Part shown: piece after piece, positions 55,300-64,000 of the stretch
Numbering within the stretch: the stretch's first letter is position 1
Layout: the number at the start of each line of letters is the position of its first letter
Assembly (NCBI RefSeq): GCF_012035195.1
Contig: NZ_JAAVJH010000003.1
Coordinates: 248,001 to 312,000 of the forward strand
DNA: 64,000 bases
Direction of reading: 5' to 3'
Source of the DNA: Sphingomonas corticis
GTDB lineage: Bacteria; Pseudomonadota; Alphaproteobacteria; Sphingomonadales; Sphingomonadaceae
Notes under the pieces: model-generated
Seen by the model: the letters and a program-made list of their open reading frames with translations, nothing else
What the model was told of the DNA's origin: nothing
Databases searched by the model: none
Program-made: the position numbers and the translations under genes

Positions 55300-55859
55300 G
55301 ATCGGCGCCCCTGATACCAGCGCCATGCGCCGAAGAGCACCCCCGCCGCCAGCAGCCCGCCGACCAGCCACCACAATCGGGCGTCGTGGCGCAGCCGGCC
55401 CATCACCTCCTCGAACGCCTCGCCGAAGAGGTAGCCGATCGAGGTGAACAGCACGCCCCATGTGGCCGCCGAGGCGAAATTGACCGCGGCGTAGAGGCGG
55501 AGCGGCACCTGCGTGGTGCCGATCGCGATCGGGCTGACGGTGCGCAGCCCCCACAGGAAGCGGAAGGCGAAGATGAAGCCGATCGGGCGCCGCTCCACCA
55601 GCGCGACGGCCCGCTGGAAGGCGGGTCGCGCGCGGATCTTCACCACCCAGCGGTGGTCGCGGAAGCGGCGGCCGAAGGCGAACCAGCCCTGGTCGGCGAG
55701 GAACGAGCCGAGCGCGGCGGCGAGCATCGCGCCGGGCAGCGAGATCAGCCCCTGGTGCGCGAGGAGACCGCCCGCGGTCACCGCCGCCTCGCCCTCCAGC
55801 GCGGCACCGGCGAACACCGCGGCGACGCCCCAGCGCGCGACGAGGGCCTCGATCGTCAC
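55296..55859 (-). CDS. DedA/SNARE-associated-family membrane protein
   Basis: A 187-residue inner-membrane protein of the DedA family. Marks are AALEGEAAVTAGGLLAH, GSFLADQGWFAFGRRF with an acidic residue, and a FLWGLRTVSPIAIG stretch with the conserved R. DedA proteins are lipid flippases or cation/proton-coupled transporters in recent work. It overlaps the genes on both sides by 4 bases, so it is part of a unit with the thioesterase and the DUF2059-like gene. Confidence 0.87.
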   Translation of the reverse strand: MTIEALVARWGVAAVFAGAALEGEAAVTAGGLLAHQGLISLPGAMLAAALGSFLADQGWFAFGRRFRDHRWVVKIRARPAFQRAVALVERRPIGFIFAFRFLWGLRTVSPIAIGTTQVPLRLYAAVNFASAATWGVLFTSIGYLFGEAFEEVMGRLRHDARLWWLVGGLLAAGVLFGAWRWYQGRRS

Positions 55860-56356
55860 TTGCCGCAGAGCTTTCCGGTGTCGCGGCAGAAGGCGGCGAG
55901 CGTATCCTTCTTGAGGTCGACCTCGCCGAGGGCCGACAGCGCCTCCGCCATCACCGGGGGCTGGAGCGCGCGCAGGCGGCGCTGCTCGGGACTTTCCAGC
56001 TGCGTCACCAGCACGCGCAGCTCGGGCACGGAGAAGCGCCGGGCATAGGCGCGGCCGAAGGCGGTCTCGATCCGCGCGACCCCCGCCTTGAACGTGGCGT
56101 CCGCGGTGGCGCGCAGCCGCTGCTTCTCCGCGGCGGACAGTTCCGGATGGTCGGCGACCAGCGCGTCGGTGTCCTTCTTCGCCACCAGCGGGAGGAGCGC
56201 CATGATCGAGCCGGCGCGCGCGACGCGGACCGCCAGTGCCTCCGCCTCCGCGGACGGGGCGGCGCCGATCGCGGTGGTGGGGCGAGGGAGCTGAGTCTGT
56301 GCCGCGGCGGGCGCGGTGGGGGCGGCTTGGGGGAGGAGGAGGAGGGCGATCAGCAT
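55856..56356 (-). CDS. DUF2059-like exported protein
   Basis: A 166-residue protein starting with a hydrophobic signal MLIALLLLPQAAPTAPAAAQ. The rest is helical, with AYARRFSVPELRVLVTQLES, split by a turn, and VMAEALSALGEVDLKKD; this pattern of ...FT..EL..L..F..SP.G.. fits DUF2059 domains. Two cysteines lie near the C-terminus (CRDTGKLC). Function unknown. The ATG at 56356 is preceded by a TCAAC-type spacer. It overlaps the DedA gene by 4 bases. Confidence 0.65.
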   Translation of the reverse strand: MLIALLLLPQAAPTAPAAAQTQLPRPTTAIGAAPSAEAEALAVRVARAGSIMALLPLVAKKDTDALVADHPELSAAEKQRLRATADATFKAGVARIETAFGRAYARRFSVPELRVLVTQLESPEQRRLRALQPPVMAEALSALGEVDLKKDTLAAFCRDTGKLCGK

Positions 56357-56440
56357 GATGCGGCGTTCCTTGCCATCGTCAACGCGGACGTGACCTGAGG
56401 GGCCGGTGTCCACGGTGCCGCATTGCCGGACGACGCGGAG

Positions 56441-56480
56441 GTGCGGCACGGTGGATGCCGGGACAGGCCCGGCACGACCG
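56441..56480. repeat. Interspersed palindrome family C, copy 2
   Basis: GTGCGGCACGGTGGATGCCG and GGACAGGCCCGGCACGACCG. Nearly identical over about 33 bases to the copy at 18192-18232, including the GTGCGGCAC left end. Confidence 0.7.
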
Positions 56481-56501
56481 AGAAGGGGGGATTGCGGACC
56501 C

Positions 56502-58556
56502 TCACTCCTCCACGCCCAGTTGCCACAGGACGAAGGCGTGTTCCTCCGCCGCCTCGCGCAAGGACTCGAACCGGCCGGACTTGCCGCCGTGCCCGGCGCC
56601 CATGTTGGTCTTGAGCAGCAGGACGTTGTCGTCGGTCTTCGTCGCGCGCAGCTTCGCCGCCCATTTGGCGGGTTCCCAATAGGTGACGCGCGGATCGTTG
56701 AGGCCGCCGGAGATGAACAGCGGCGGATAATCCTGCGCACGCACGTTGTCGTAGGGGCTGTAGCCGCGAATCAGGTCGAAGGCCGCCTTGTCCTCGATCG
56801 GATTGCCCCATTCGGGCCACTCGCCCGGCGTCAGCGGCAGCGTCTCGTCCAGCATGGTGTTGAGCACGTCGACGAAGGGCACGTCGGCGATGACCGCCCC
56901 CCACAGCGCGGGATCGGAATTGACCACCGCCCCCATCAGCTCGCCGCCGGCGGAGCGACCGGCGATGGCGATCCTGCCTTCCGCGGTCCAGCCGTCCGCC
57001 ACCAGCGCCCGCGCCACGTCGACGAAGTCGTTGAAGGTGTTCTGTCGCTTCGCGAGCTTGCCGTCGTGGTACCATTGCTGCCCAAGGTCGTCGCCGCCGC
57101 GGATGTGCGCGATGGCATAGGCGAAGCCGCGGTCGAGCAGGCTGAGGCGGCCGGTGGAGAAGCCCGGCGGGATGGCGTGGCCGTAGGCGCCGTAGGCGTA
57201 GAGGAACAACGGGCGCGAGCCGTCGCGTGGGAAGCCGTTCGGGTACACGATGGAGACGGGGATCATCGTGCCGTCGCGCGCGGCGATCTTCAGCCGCTGC
57301 GTCTCGTACTTGCCCGCGTCGTAGCCGGACGGGATCTCCTGCACCTTCAGCACGGTCAGCTCGCCGGTCGCCACGTCGTAGTCGTAGACGGTGCCGGGCG
57401 TGACCATCGATTCGTAGCCGAGGCGGACCACCCGCTGGTCGTATTCCGGATTGTCGCCGGTGCCCGCGGCGTAGCTGGCCTCCGGAAAGGCGATCCGCTT
57501 CGGTTCGCCGCCGGCGTAGGAATGGATCTCGATCTGGTCGAGCCCGTCCTCGCGCCCCTCCACGACGAAGAAGTCGGCGAAGCAGTCGACGCCGGTCATG
57601 TAGAAATGCGGGCTCGGCGCGATCCGCTCGGTCCACTCGCCCGGCGCCGCGATCGGCGCGGTGACGAGGCGCCACATCGGGTCGGTGTCGTTGGTGTGGA
57701 TGAACAAGGTGTCGCCGTGCGTGTCGACGTCATATTCCCGGCCCGGCTGGCGGGGCGCGACGAGGATGGGGTCGGCGAGCGGATCGCCCGCGGGATAGAG
57801 GCGGATCTCGCTGGTCACGTGGTCGCCGGTGCCGATCACGATCCAGCGGCGGTCGCTCGTCTCGCCCACGGCGACGCGATAGCCTTCGTCGTCCTCGTGA
57901 TAGATCTCCACATCCCCGGCGGGATCGGTGCCGAGGCGGTGAAAGCGCGCGTTGTCCGTCCGCCACTCCTTGTTGGCGAGGCCGTAGAGGAAGCCGGCAT
58001 CGTCGGCGGTCCACACGATGTCGCTCAGCATCCCCGGGATCACGTCGGGGAGGTGATCGCCGGTGGCGAGGTCCTTCACGCGGATGGTGAACCGCTCGGA
58101 GCCATTGTCGTCGATGGCGTAGGCGAGCTTCATGCCGTCGTTCGAGATGGCGAAGGCGCCGAGACGGAAATATTCCTTGCCCGCAGCCAGCGCCGGTTCG
58201 TCCAGCAGCAGTTCGTCGTCGCCCCCGGCGACCGGGCGGCGCCACCATTTGCGATATTCGCCGCCGGTCTCGTAGGCGGTCCAGTACAGCCAGTCGCCGT
58301 CCTTCTGCGGGACGGTGCTCTCGTCCTCCTTGATGCGTGCCTTCATCTCCTCGTAGAGTCGGTCGACCAGCGCGCGGCGAGGCGCCATCTGCGCCTCGAA
58401 CCAGGCGTTCTCCGCTTCGAGATAGGCGAGCACGTCCTTGTCCTGGACGTCGGGATAGTTCGGATCCTTCAGCCACGCCCAGGGATCGTCGATCGTGACG
58501 CCGTGGCGAGTAAAGGAATGCGGGCGGGTGGCGGCGATGGGCGGCGTTGCTGTCAT
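56502..58556 (-). CDS. S9-family oligopeptidase (oligopeptidase B type)
   Basis: A 684-residue serine peptidase of the prolyl oligopeptidase family. The N-terminal beta-propeller (about 70-400) precedes an alpha/beta hydrolase domain with the catalytic serine in IAGRSAGGELMG, the Asp region DPRVTYWEPAKW and the His in GAGHGGKSGRFESL. It resembles PtrB, which cuts after basic residues, with the usual MAYYxGT-like start lacking a signal peptide, so it is probably cytoplasmic. ATG at 58556. Confidence 0.9.
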   Translation of the reverse strand: MTATPPIAATRPHSFTRHGVTIDDPWAWLKDPNYPDVQDKDVLAYLEAENAWFEAQMAPRRALVDRLYEEMKARIKEDESTVPQKDGDWLYWTAYETGGEYRKWWRRPVAGGDDELLLDEPALAAGKEYFRLGAFAISNDGMKLAYAIDDNGSERFTIRVKDLATGDHLPDVIPGMLSDIVWTADDAGFLYGLANKEWRTDNARFHRLGTDPAGDVEIYHEDDEGYRVAVGETSDRRWIVIGTGDHVTSEIRLYPAGDPLADPILVAPRQPGREYDVDTHGDTLFIHTNDTDPMWRLVTAPIAAPGEWTERIAPSPHFYMTGVDCFADFFVVEGREDGLDQIEIHSYAGGEPKRIAFPEASYAAGTGDNPEYDQRVVRLGYESMVTPGTVYDYDVATGELTVLKVQEIPSGYDAGKYETQRLKIAARDGTMIPVSIVYPNGFPRDGSRPLFLYAYGAYGHAIPPGFSTGRLSLLDRGFAYAIAHIRGGDDLGQQWYHDGKLAKRQNTFNDFVDVARALVADGWTAEGRIAIAGRSAGGELMGAVVNSDPALWGAVIADVPFVDVLNTMLDETLPLTPGEWPEWGNPIEDKAAFDLIRGYSPYDNVRAQDYPPLFISGGLNDPRVTYWEPAKWAAKLRATKTDDNVLLLKTNMGAGHGGKSGRFESLREAAEEHAFVLWQLGVEE

Positions 58557-58639
58557 GCGCCTCCTCTAGCGCGTCGTTCCGGGCTTGTCCCGCGGTCCAC
58601 GGCGGCGCACATCGCGCGGATGGCGATCGGCGGCATGGC

Positions 58640-59461
58640 ATGACGGTGGTGACGCGGTTCGCGCCGTCGCCGACCGGGCGGCTGCACCTGGGCCACGCCT
58701 GGTCGGCGATCCTGTCGCACGATTTCGCGCGGGCGCGGGGTGGTCGGTTCCTGCTGCGGATCGAGGATATCGACGGGACGCGCAGCCGGGCGGAGCATGT
58801 TGCGACGATCGTCGAGGACCTGCGCTGGCTGGGGCTGTCGTGGGACGCGGACGTGGTGTTCCAGTCGGCGCGGCTGGCGCGCTACGCGGCGGCGCTGGCG
58901 CGGCTGCGCGCGATGGGGCTGCTGTATCGCTGCTACTGCACCCGCGCGGAGATCGCGGAGGCGATGAGCGCGCCGCACGGGGCGGTGGCGGTCTATCCCG
59001 GCACGTGCCGCGGGGCGCCGGAGCGGGACGCGCCGTTCTGCTGGCGGATCGACATGGCGGCGGCGGTGGAACGCGCGGGGGCGCTCGACTGGACCGACCA
59101 CGGGCGCCCGATCGTCGCCGATCCCGCCGCGCAGGGCGACGTGGTGCTGGCGCGCAAGGACGCGCCGGCGAGCTACCACCTGGCCGTCACCGTCGACGAC
59201 GCGGCGCAGGGGGTGAGCGACGTGGTGCGCGGCGTCGACCTGTTCGCGGCGACGCACGTCCACCGCCTGCTCCAGGCGCTGCTGGACCTGCCGACCCCGG
59301 CGTACCACCACCACCCGCTGCTGGCCGGCGCGGACGGTGAGCGGCTGGCCAAGCGCCACGGGGCGCCCGCGCTGGCGGCAATGCGCGCGGCGGGAGAGGA
59401 CGGCGCGGCGGTCGCGGCACGATTGCGCGCGGGGGTCGGCGTGCCTACATCCGGCCCATGA
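58640..59461 (+). CDS. gluQRS: Glutamyl-Q tRNA(Asp) synthetase
   Basis: A 273-residue truncated GluRS paralogue that attaches glutamate to queuosine in the anticodon of tRNA-Asp. The class I HIGH motif is RLHLGHAWS (14-22) and the KMSKS-like loop is LAKRHG. The zinc-binding cysteines CYC and the later C in YPGTCRG are present, as in YadB. The anticodon-binding domain is absent, which separates it from GluRS. ATG at 58640. It overlaps the following small gene by 4 bases. Confidence 0.92.
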   Translation: MTVVTRFAPSPTGRLHLGHAWSAILSHDFARARGGRFLLRIEDIDGTRSRAEHVATIVEDLRWLGLSWDADVVFQSARLARYAAALARLRAMGLLYRCYCTRAEIAEAMSAPHGAVAVYPGTCRGAPERDAPFCWRIDMAAAVERAGALDWTDHGRPIVADPAAQGDVVLARKDAPASYHLAVTVDDAAQGVSDVVRGVDLFAATHVHRLLQALLDLPTPAYHHHPLLAGADGERLAKRHGAPALAAMRAAGEDGAAVAARLRAGVGVPTSGP

Positions 59462-59688
59462 ACACCTTCCTCGTCATCCTGCTGGTCGCCGCGATGATCG
59501 CCACGGTGGTCGCGCTGGTGCGCGGCATCGTCTCCTTCCTGTCCGAAGCGAGCGCGGAGGCGCGCGGGCAGGGCGGCCCCACCGCGGCGCAGCTGAAATC
59601 CAACCGCATGATGCAGATGCGCATCTTCTTTCAGGCGCTGGCGATCCTGATCGTGGTCGTTATCCTGTTCGCCGCCGGGCGTACCTGA
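59458..59688 (+). CDS. Small twin-transmembrane protein (HIG1-domain-like)
   Basis: A 76-residue protein with two helices (about 5-26 and 54-72) joined by a polar loop with the sequence LKSNRMMQMRI. This layout is found in the alphaproteobacterial twin-transmembrane/HIG1-domain proteins, which in other systems associate with respiratory supercomplexes. The call is by shape plus the loop motif. ATG at 59458 overlaps gluQRS by 4 bases. Confidence 0.7.
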   Translation: MNTFLVILLVAAMIATVVALVRGIVSFLSEASAEARGQGGPTAAQLKSNRMMQMRIFFQALAILIVVVILFAAGRT

Positions 59689-59695
59689 TCCTCCC

Positions 59696-60253
59696 TTGGT
59701 CAAGCTGAACCGCATCTACACCCGCACCGGCGACGCCGGGACGACGGGGCTGGTCGACGGCAGCCGCGTGTCCAAGGCGGACGCGCGGATGGTGGCGATC
59801 GGCGAGGTGGACGAGGCGAACAGCGCGATCGGCGTCGCCATCGGCACGGTGGCGGATGCCGGATTGGCGGCGCTGCTGACGCGGGTGCAGAACGACCTGT
59901 TCGACCTGGGGGCCGACCTGGCGACGCCGGGTGAGGATTTCGCGCCGTCGGAGGTGGTGCTGCGCATCGTACCCGCGCAGGTCGCGCGGCTGGAGGCGGA
60001 GATCGACGCGCTGAACGCGGACGTGCCGCCGCTGACCAGCTTCGTCCTGCCGGGCGGGGCGGCGGCGCCGCTGCACCTGGCGCGCGCGATCGTGCGCCGG
60101 GCGGAGCGCGCCGTGGTGGCGATGGGGGCGGACGCCAACCCGCAGGCGCTCGCGTATCTCAACCGCCTGTCCGATCTTCTGTTCGTCGCCTGCCGGAAAA
60201 TGAACCAAGATCAAGGTGGAGACGTTCTATGGCAGCCGGGCGCGCAGCGCTGA
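59696..60253 (+). CDS. Cob(I)alamin adenosyltransferase (PduO type)
   Basis: Makes adenosylcobalamin from cob(I)alamin and ATP. The 185-residue protein has the ATP-binding start [20 protein letters not shown] (about 8-27) and later the conserved [11 protein letters not shown] and [14 protein letters not shown] (helix with Arg/Asp near the active site). Start is TTG at 59696, preceded by a weak ribosome binding site. Its 3' end runs close to egtB. Any need for AdoCbl (for example a mutase) lies elsewhere. Confidence 0.9.
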   Translation: MVKLNRIYTRTGDAGTTGLVDGSRVSKADARMVAIGEVDEANSAIGVAIGTVADAGLAALLTRVQNDLFDLGADLATPGEDFAPSEVVLRIVPAQVARLEAEIDALNADVPPLTSFVLPGGAAAPLHLARAIVRRAERAVVAMGADANPQALAYLNRLSDLLFVACRKMNQDQGGDVLWQPGAQR

Positions 60254-60311
60254 GACGGTAGCCGACGCTTCCCGATCCGAAGCGCCGCAAGGGGTGGGGA
60301 GCGAAGCGGCC

Positions 60312-61571
60312 ATGTCGACACGTCCTGCGATGCTGGCCATGCCGCGTCCGCTCGCCGCCCTGTTCGCCGAGGTCCGGGCGCGCACGGTCGCGCTGACGGC
60401 GCCGCTGTCCGACGCGGACGCCAGCGTCCAGTCGATGGAGGACGCCAGCCCCGCCAAATGGCACCTGGCGCACACCACCTGGTTCTTCGAGACGTTCGTG
60501 CTGCGCGACCATGTGGCGGGCTATCGCCTGCACGATGAGCGCTTCCCCTTCCTGTTCAACAGCTATTACGAGGCGGAAGGCCGCCGCCACGCGCGCGGGC
60601 GCCGCGGCATGGTGACGCGTCCGACGCTGGACGAGGTGCTGGCGTATCGCGCCGCGGTGGACGCGGCGATGGAGGCGGCGTTCGACGACCTGTCCGCCGA
60701 TGCGCAGGCGCTGGTGCGGCTGGGCTGCCACCACGAGGAGCAGCACCAGGAACTGCTGGTGACGGACATTCTCCACCTGTTCGGCGAGAACCCGCTGGAA
60801 CCCGCGCTGTTCGCGCCCGCCCCCAAGGTGCCGGTGGCGATGCCCGGTGCGATGGGATGGATCGAGAGCGCGGAGCGGATCGTCGAGATCGGGCACGAGG
60901 GGCGCCGCTTCGGTTTCGACTGCGAGGGGCCGCGCCACCGCGCGCTGCTGCCCGCGCACGCCATCGCCGACCGGACGGTAACGAACGGCGAGTGGCAGGC
61001 GTTCATCGCCGACGGCGGCTATCGCGACCCGCGGCTGTGGCTGGCGGACGGCTGGGCCTGGGTGCAGCGCGAGGGCGTGGACGCGCCGATGTACTGGGAG
61101 GAGAGGGGCGGCACGTGGACGCGCTTCGGGCTGGACGGGCGGCGCCCCGTCGATCCCGCCGCGCCGGTGACGCACGTGAGCCTGTACGAGGCGGACGCGT
61201 TCGCCACCTGGGCCGGCGCGCGGCTGCCGACCGAGTTCGAGTGGGAGGCCGCCGCCGCGGCGCACGACCCGTGCGGGGGCAACCAACTGGATACCGCCGG
61301 CGCGGTCGAGCCGCGGCCGGCGGCGGGTGGCCCGGCGTTCTTCGGCGACGTATGGGAATGGACCGGGTCCGCCTATCGCCCGTACCCCGGCTTCCGCACC
61401 GTCGAGGGCGCGGTGGGCGAGTATAACGGCAAGTTCATGAGCGGGCAGTTCGTGTTGCGCGGCGGCAGCTGCGCCACGCCGCGCGGGCACGTGCGCGCGA
61501 GCTACCGCAACTTCTTCTACCCGCACCAGCGCTGGCAATTCACCGGCGTGCGCCTGGCCAAGGACATCTGA
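60312..61571 (+). CDS. egtB: Ergothioneine biosynthesis protein EgtB
   Basis: A non-heme iron enzyme that joins hercynine to gamma-glutamylcysteine or cysteine with oxygen to form the sulfoxide intermediate of ergothioneine. The 419-residue protein has the DinB-like part (about 15-160) with [12 protein letters not shown] and the iron ligands in [12 protein letters not shown] (His-x3-His-x-Glu pattern), then an FGE-sulfatase-like C-terminal domain ending [12 protein letters not shown] and TGVRLAKD. I chose ATG 60312 with GGGGAG upstream. It is followed by egtD after 2 bases. egtC and egtE are not nearby. Confidence 0.92.
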   Translation: MSTRPAMLAMPRPLAALFAEVRARTVALTAPLSDADASVQSMEDASPAKWHLAHTTWFFETFVLRDHVAGYRLHDERFPFLFNSYYEAEGRRHARGRRGMVTRPTLDEVLAYRAAVDAAMEAAFDDLSADAQALVRLGCHHEEQHQELLVTDILHLFGENPLEPALFAPAPKVPVAMPGAMGWIESAERIVEIGHEGRRFGFDCEGPRHRALLPAHAIADRTVTNGEWQAFIADGGYRDPRLWLADGWAWVQREGVDAPMYWEERGGTWTRFGLDGRRPVDPAAPVTHVSLYEADAFATWAGARLPTEFEWEAAAAAHDPCGGNQLDTAGAVEPRPAAGGPAFFGDVWEWTGSAYRPYPGFRTVEGAVGEYNGKFMSGQFVLRGGSCATPRGHVRASYRNFFYPHQRWQFTGVRLAKDI

Positions 61572-61573
61572 CC

Positions 61574-62551
61574 ATGCTGAAGCCCGAGATCGAGGACGGA
61601 CAGGCCAGCCTCGCCGACCCGCAGTTCCGCGCCGACGTGCTGGCCGGGCTCGCCCGCCGCCCACGCGCGATCCCGGCGCGCTGGTTCTACGACCATCGGG
61701 GGTCCGAGCTGTTCGAGGAGATCACCCAGCTCCCCGAATATTATCCGACGCGCACCGAGACTGCGCTGCTGCGCTCGCTGTGCGGCGACTTGCCACAGCT
61801 GACCGGCGAGGGACGCGCGGTGGTGGAATTCGGCAGCGGATCGTCGGTGAAGACGCCGATCGTGCTCGAATGCGTGAAGCCGTCCGCCTATGTGCCGATC
61901 GACATTTCCGGCGAGTTCCTGCGTGAATCCTCGCGCACGCTGTCGGCGGCCTTCCCGGATCTGCTGGTGCTGCCGTTCGAGGCCGATTTCACCCGACCGC
62001 TGACGCTGCCGCGCACGATTGCCGGCGCGCCCAAGCTGGGCTTCTTCCCCGGCTCCACGATCGGCAATCTGACGCCGTGGGCGGCGACCGACCTGCTGCG
62101 CGCGATGCGCGCCTCGCTGGGCGAGGGGGCGATGCTGCTGATCGGCATGGACCGGATCAAGGCGCCCGAGGTGCTGGTGCCCGCCTATGACGACGCGGCG
62201 GGGGTGACGGCGCGGTTCAACCTGAACCTGCTGGAGCGCATCAACCGCGAGCTGGACGGCGACGTCCCGATCGACGCCTTCCGCCACGAGGCGCGCTGGA
62301 ACGACGACCGTGCGCGGATCGAGATGCACTTGACGGCGACGCGCGACGCCGCGTTCCACGTCGACGGCCGCCCCTTCGCCATCGCCGCGGGCGAGTCGAT
62401 CCACACGGAGAACAGCCACAAATACGGCCCGCGCGACGCGCGCATCCTGCTGCGCGGCGGCGGGTGGACGCCGCTGCGCGAGTGGACCGACGACGACGGG
62501 CGGTTCGCCGTCATCCTGGCGGAGGCGCAGGCGGAGCGCGTGGCGCCTTAG
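61574..62551 (+). CDS. egtD: L-histidine N(alpha)-methyltransferase EgtD
   Basis: Trimethylates histidine with SAM to give hercynine, the first step of ergothioneine biosynthesis. The 325-residue protein has ARWFYDHRGSELFEEIT (about 33-49), LPEYYPTRTE and the SAM-binding EFGSGSSVKT. Its domain arrangement matches characterised EgtD. It lies 2 bases after egtB, so the two form an operon. ATG at 61574. A family D repeat follows. Confidence 0.94.
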   Translation: MLKPEIEDGQASLADPQFRADVLAGLARRPRAIPARWFYDHRGSELFEEITQLPEYYPTRTETALLRSLCGDLPQLTGEGRAVVEFGSGSSVKTPIVLECVKPSAYVPIDISGEFLRESSRTLSAAFPDLLVLPFEADFTRPLTLPRTIAGAPKLGFFPGSTIGNLTPWAATDLLRAMRASLGEGAMLLIGMDRIKAPEVLVPAYDDAAGVTARFNLNLLERINRELDGDVPIDAFRHEARWNDDRARIEMHLTATRDAAFHVDGRPFAIAAGESIHTENSHKYGPRDARILLRGGGWTPLREWTDDDGRFAVILAEAQAERVAP

Positions 62552-62560
62552 GCGACGGTG

Positions 62561-62787
62561 GGCGCGAAGACACGAAGTAGGAAGGAAAAAGGCGGTTCGC
62601 GCAGAGGCGCAGAGACGCAGAGGGAGTTCGGCCTTGGCGACGTCTCGCGTCAGCGCGACAGGATCAGCTTTCAGCGCCGGTTCCTGAGCCGCCTGCGGCG
62701 ACTCGCCCTACAGCAGCAGGCGGATCTCTCGCGCCTCCGCGCCTCCGCGCGATTCAATCTCCTTCTCCTCCGCGCGTTCGCGTGAAC
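62561..62787. repeat. Repeat family D, copy 2
   Basis: Begins GGCGCGAAGACACGAAG, with TTCGCGCAGAGGCGCAGAG next, and ends TTCGCGTGAACC, 2 bases before the glmM stop. The centre has GACGTCTCGCGTCAGCGCG and CCGCCTGCGGCG. Corresponds to 54651-54912. Fills the whole gap between egtD and glmM; no gene. Confidence 0.75.
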
Positions 62788-62789
62788 CG

Positions 62790-64000
<1,211 letters not shown>

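Overview
The window is chromosomal DNA of a high-GC alphaproteobacterium, most likely Sphingomonas or a close relative (Sphingomonadaceae). The evidence is gene order (serC-serA-hisZ-purA; phoR-pstSCAB-phoU-phoB; glmU near glmS), a TonB-dependent receptor, many GTG and TTG starts with ATGA/GTGA overlaps, and several families of interspersed palindromes between genes. I see no rRNA, tRNA, CRISPR array, insertion sequence or prophage. About 90% is coding, mostly housekeeping. The accessory material is small: two toxin-antitoxin pairs, a lower-GC islet, two pseudogenes and one poorly understood operon. || Layout. 1-3.8 kb: MFS transporter, LOG-family protein, extensin-like lipoprotein and a broken DUF4328 membrane gene. 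3.86-12 kb: serine biosynthesis (serC, serA), a DUF559 nuclease relic between palindromes, hisZ, a NUDIX gene, purA, a Thr-rich secreted protein and aroC. 12-18 kb: a secreted protein with an internal duplication, a GNAT, fabI, a YihY membrane protein, a DnaJ-type chaperone, an SDR and a Pro/Thr/Ala-rich secreted protein. 18.4-25.5 kb (minus strand): the complete phosphate regulon, with a likely PHO box in the 3' end of phoR. 25.7-28.2 kb: a tight four-gene operon of a Tat-signal protein, a PqqD-like chaperone, an HprK-related kinase and a nucleotidyltransferase (the 'HPr-rel-A' arrangement). This is the best candidate for an undescribed system. || 28.2-34.9 kb: VanZ-like protein, gph, glmU, a VapBC-type pair, glmS, an SDR and a TIGR02117-type protein. 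34.9-39.1 kb: small hypothetical genes, an unusual in-frame fusion to a DUF3597 module, BrnTA, and an AT-richer islet with palindromes and an unknown gene beside uvrA. 39.1-50.5 kb: uvrA, a TonB-dependent receptor, an enoyl-CoA hydratase and a pentose-phosphate block (rpiA, tkt, tal). 50.5-54.6 kb: nucleotide-sugar genes (wecB, a ugd-type gene, wecC) that would make UDP-ManNAcA and UDP-glucuronate for surface polysaccharide. 54.9-62.6 kb: thioesterase, DedA protein, DUF2059-like protein, S9 oligopeptidase, gluQRS, a small twin-TM protein, cobalamin adenosyltransferase, and egtB-egtD for ergothioneine. The right edge cuts off the 5' end of glmM. || glmS, glmM and glmU are all here, so the route from fructose-6-phosphate to UDP-GlcNAc is present, and wecB/wecC draw on its product. 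Function calls rest on reading motifs in the translated sequence; no database search was run.
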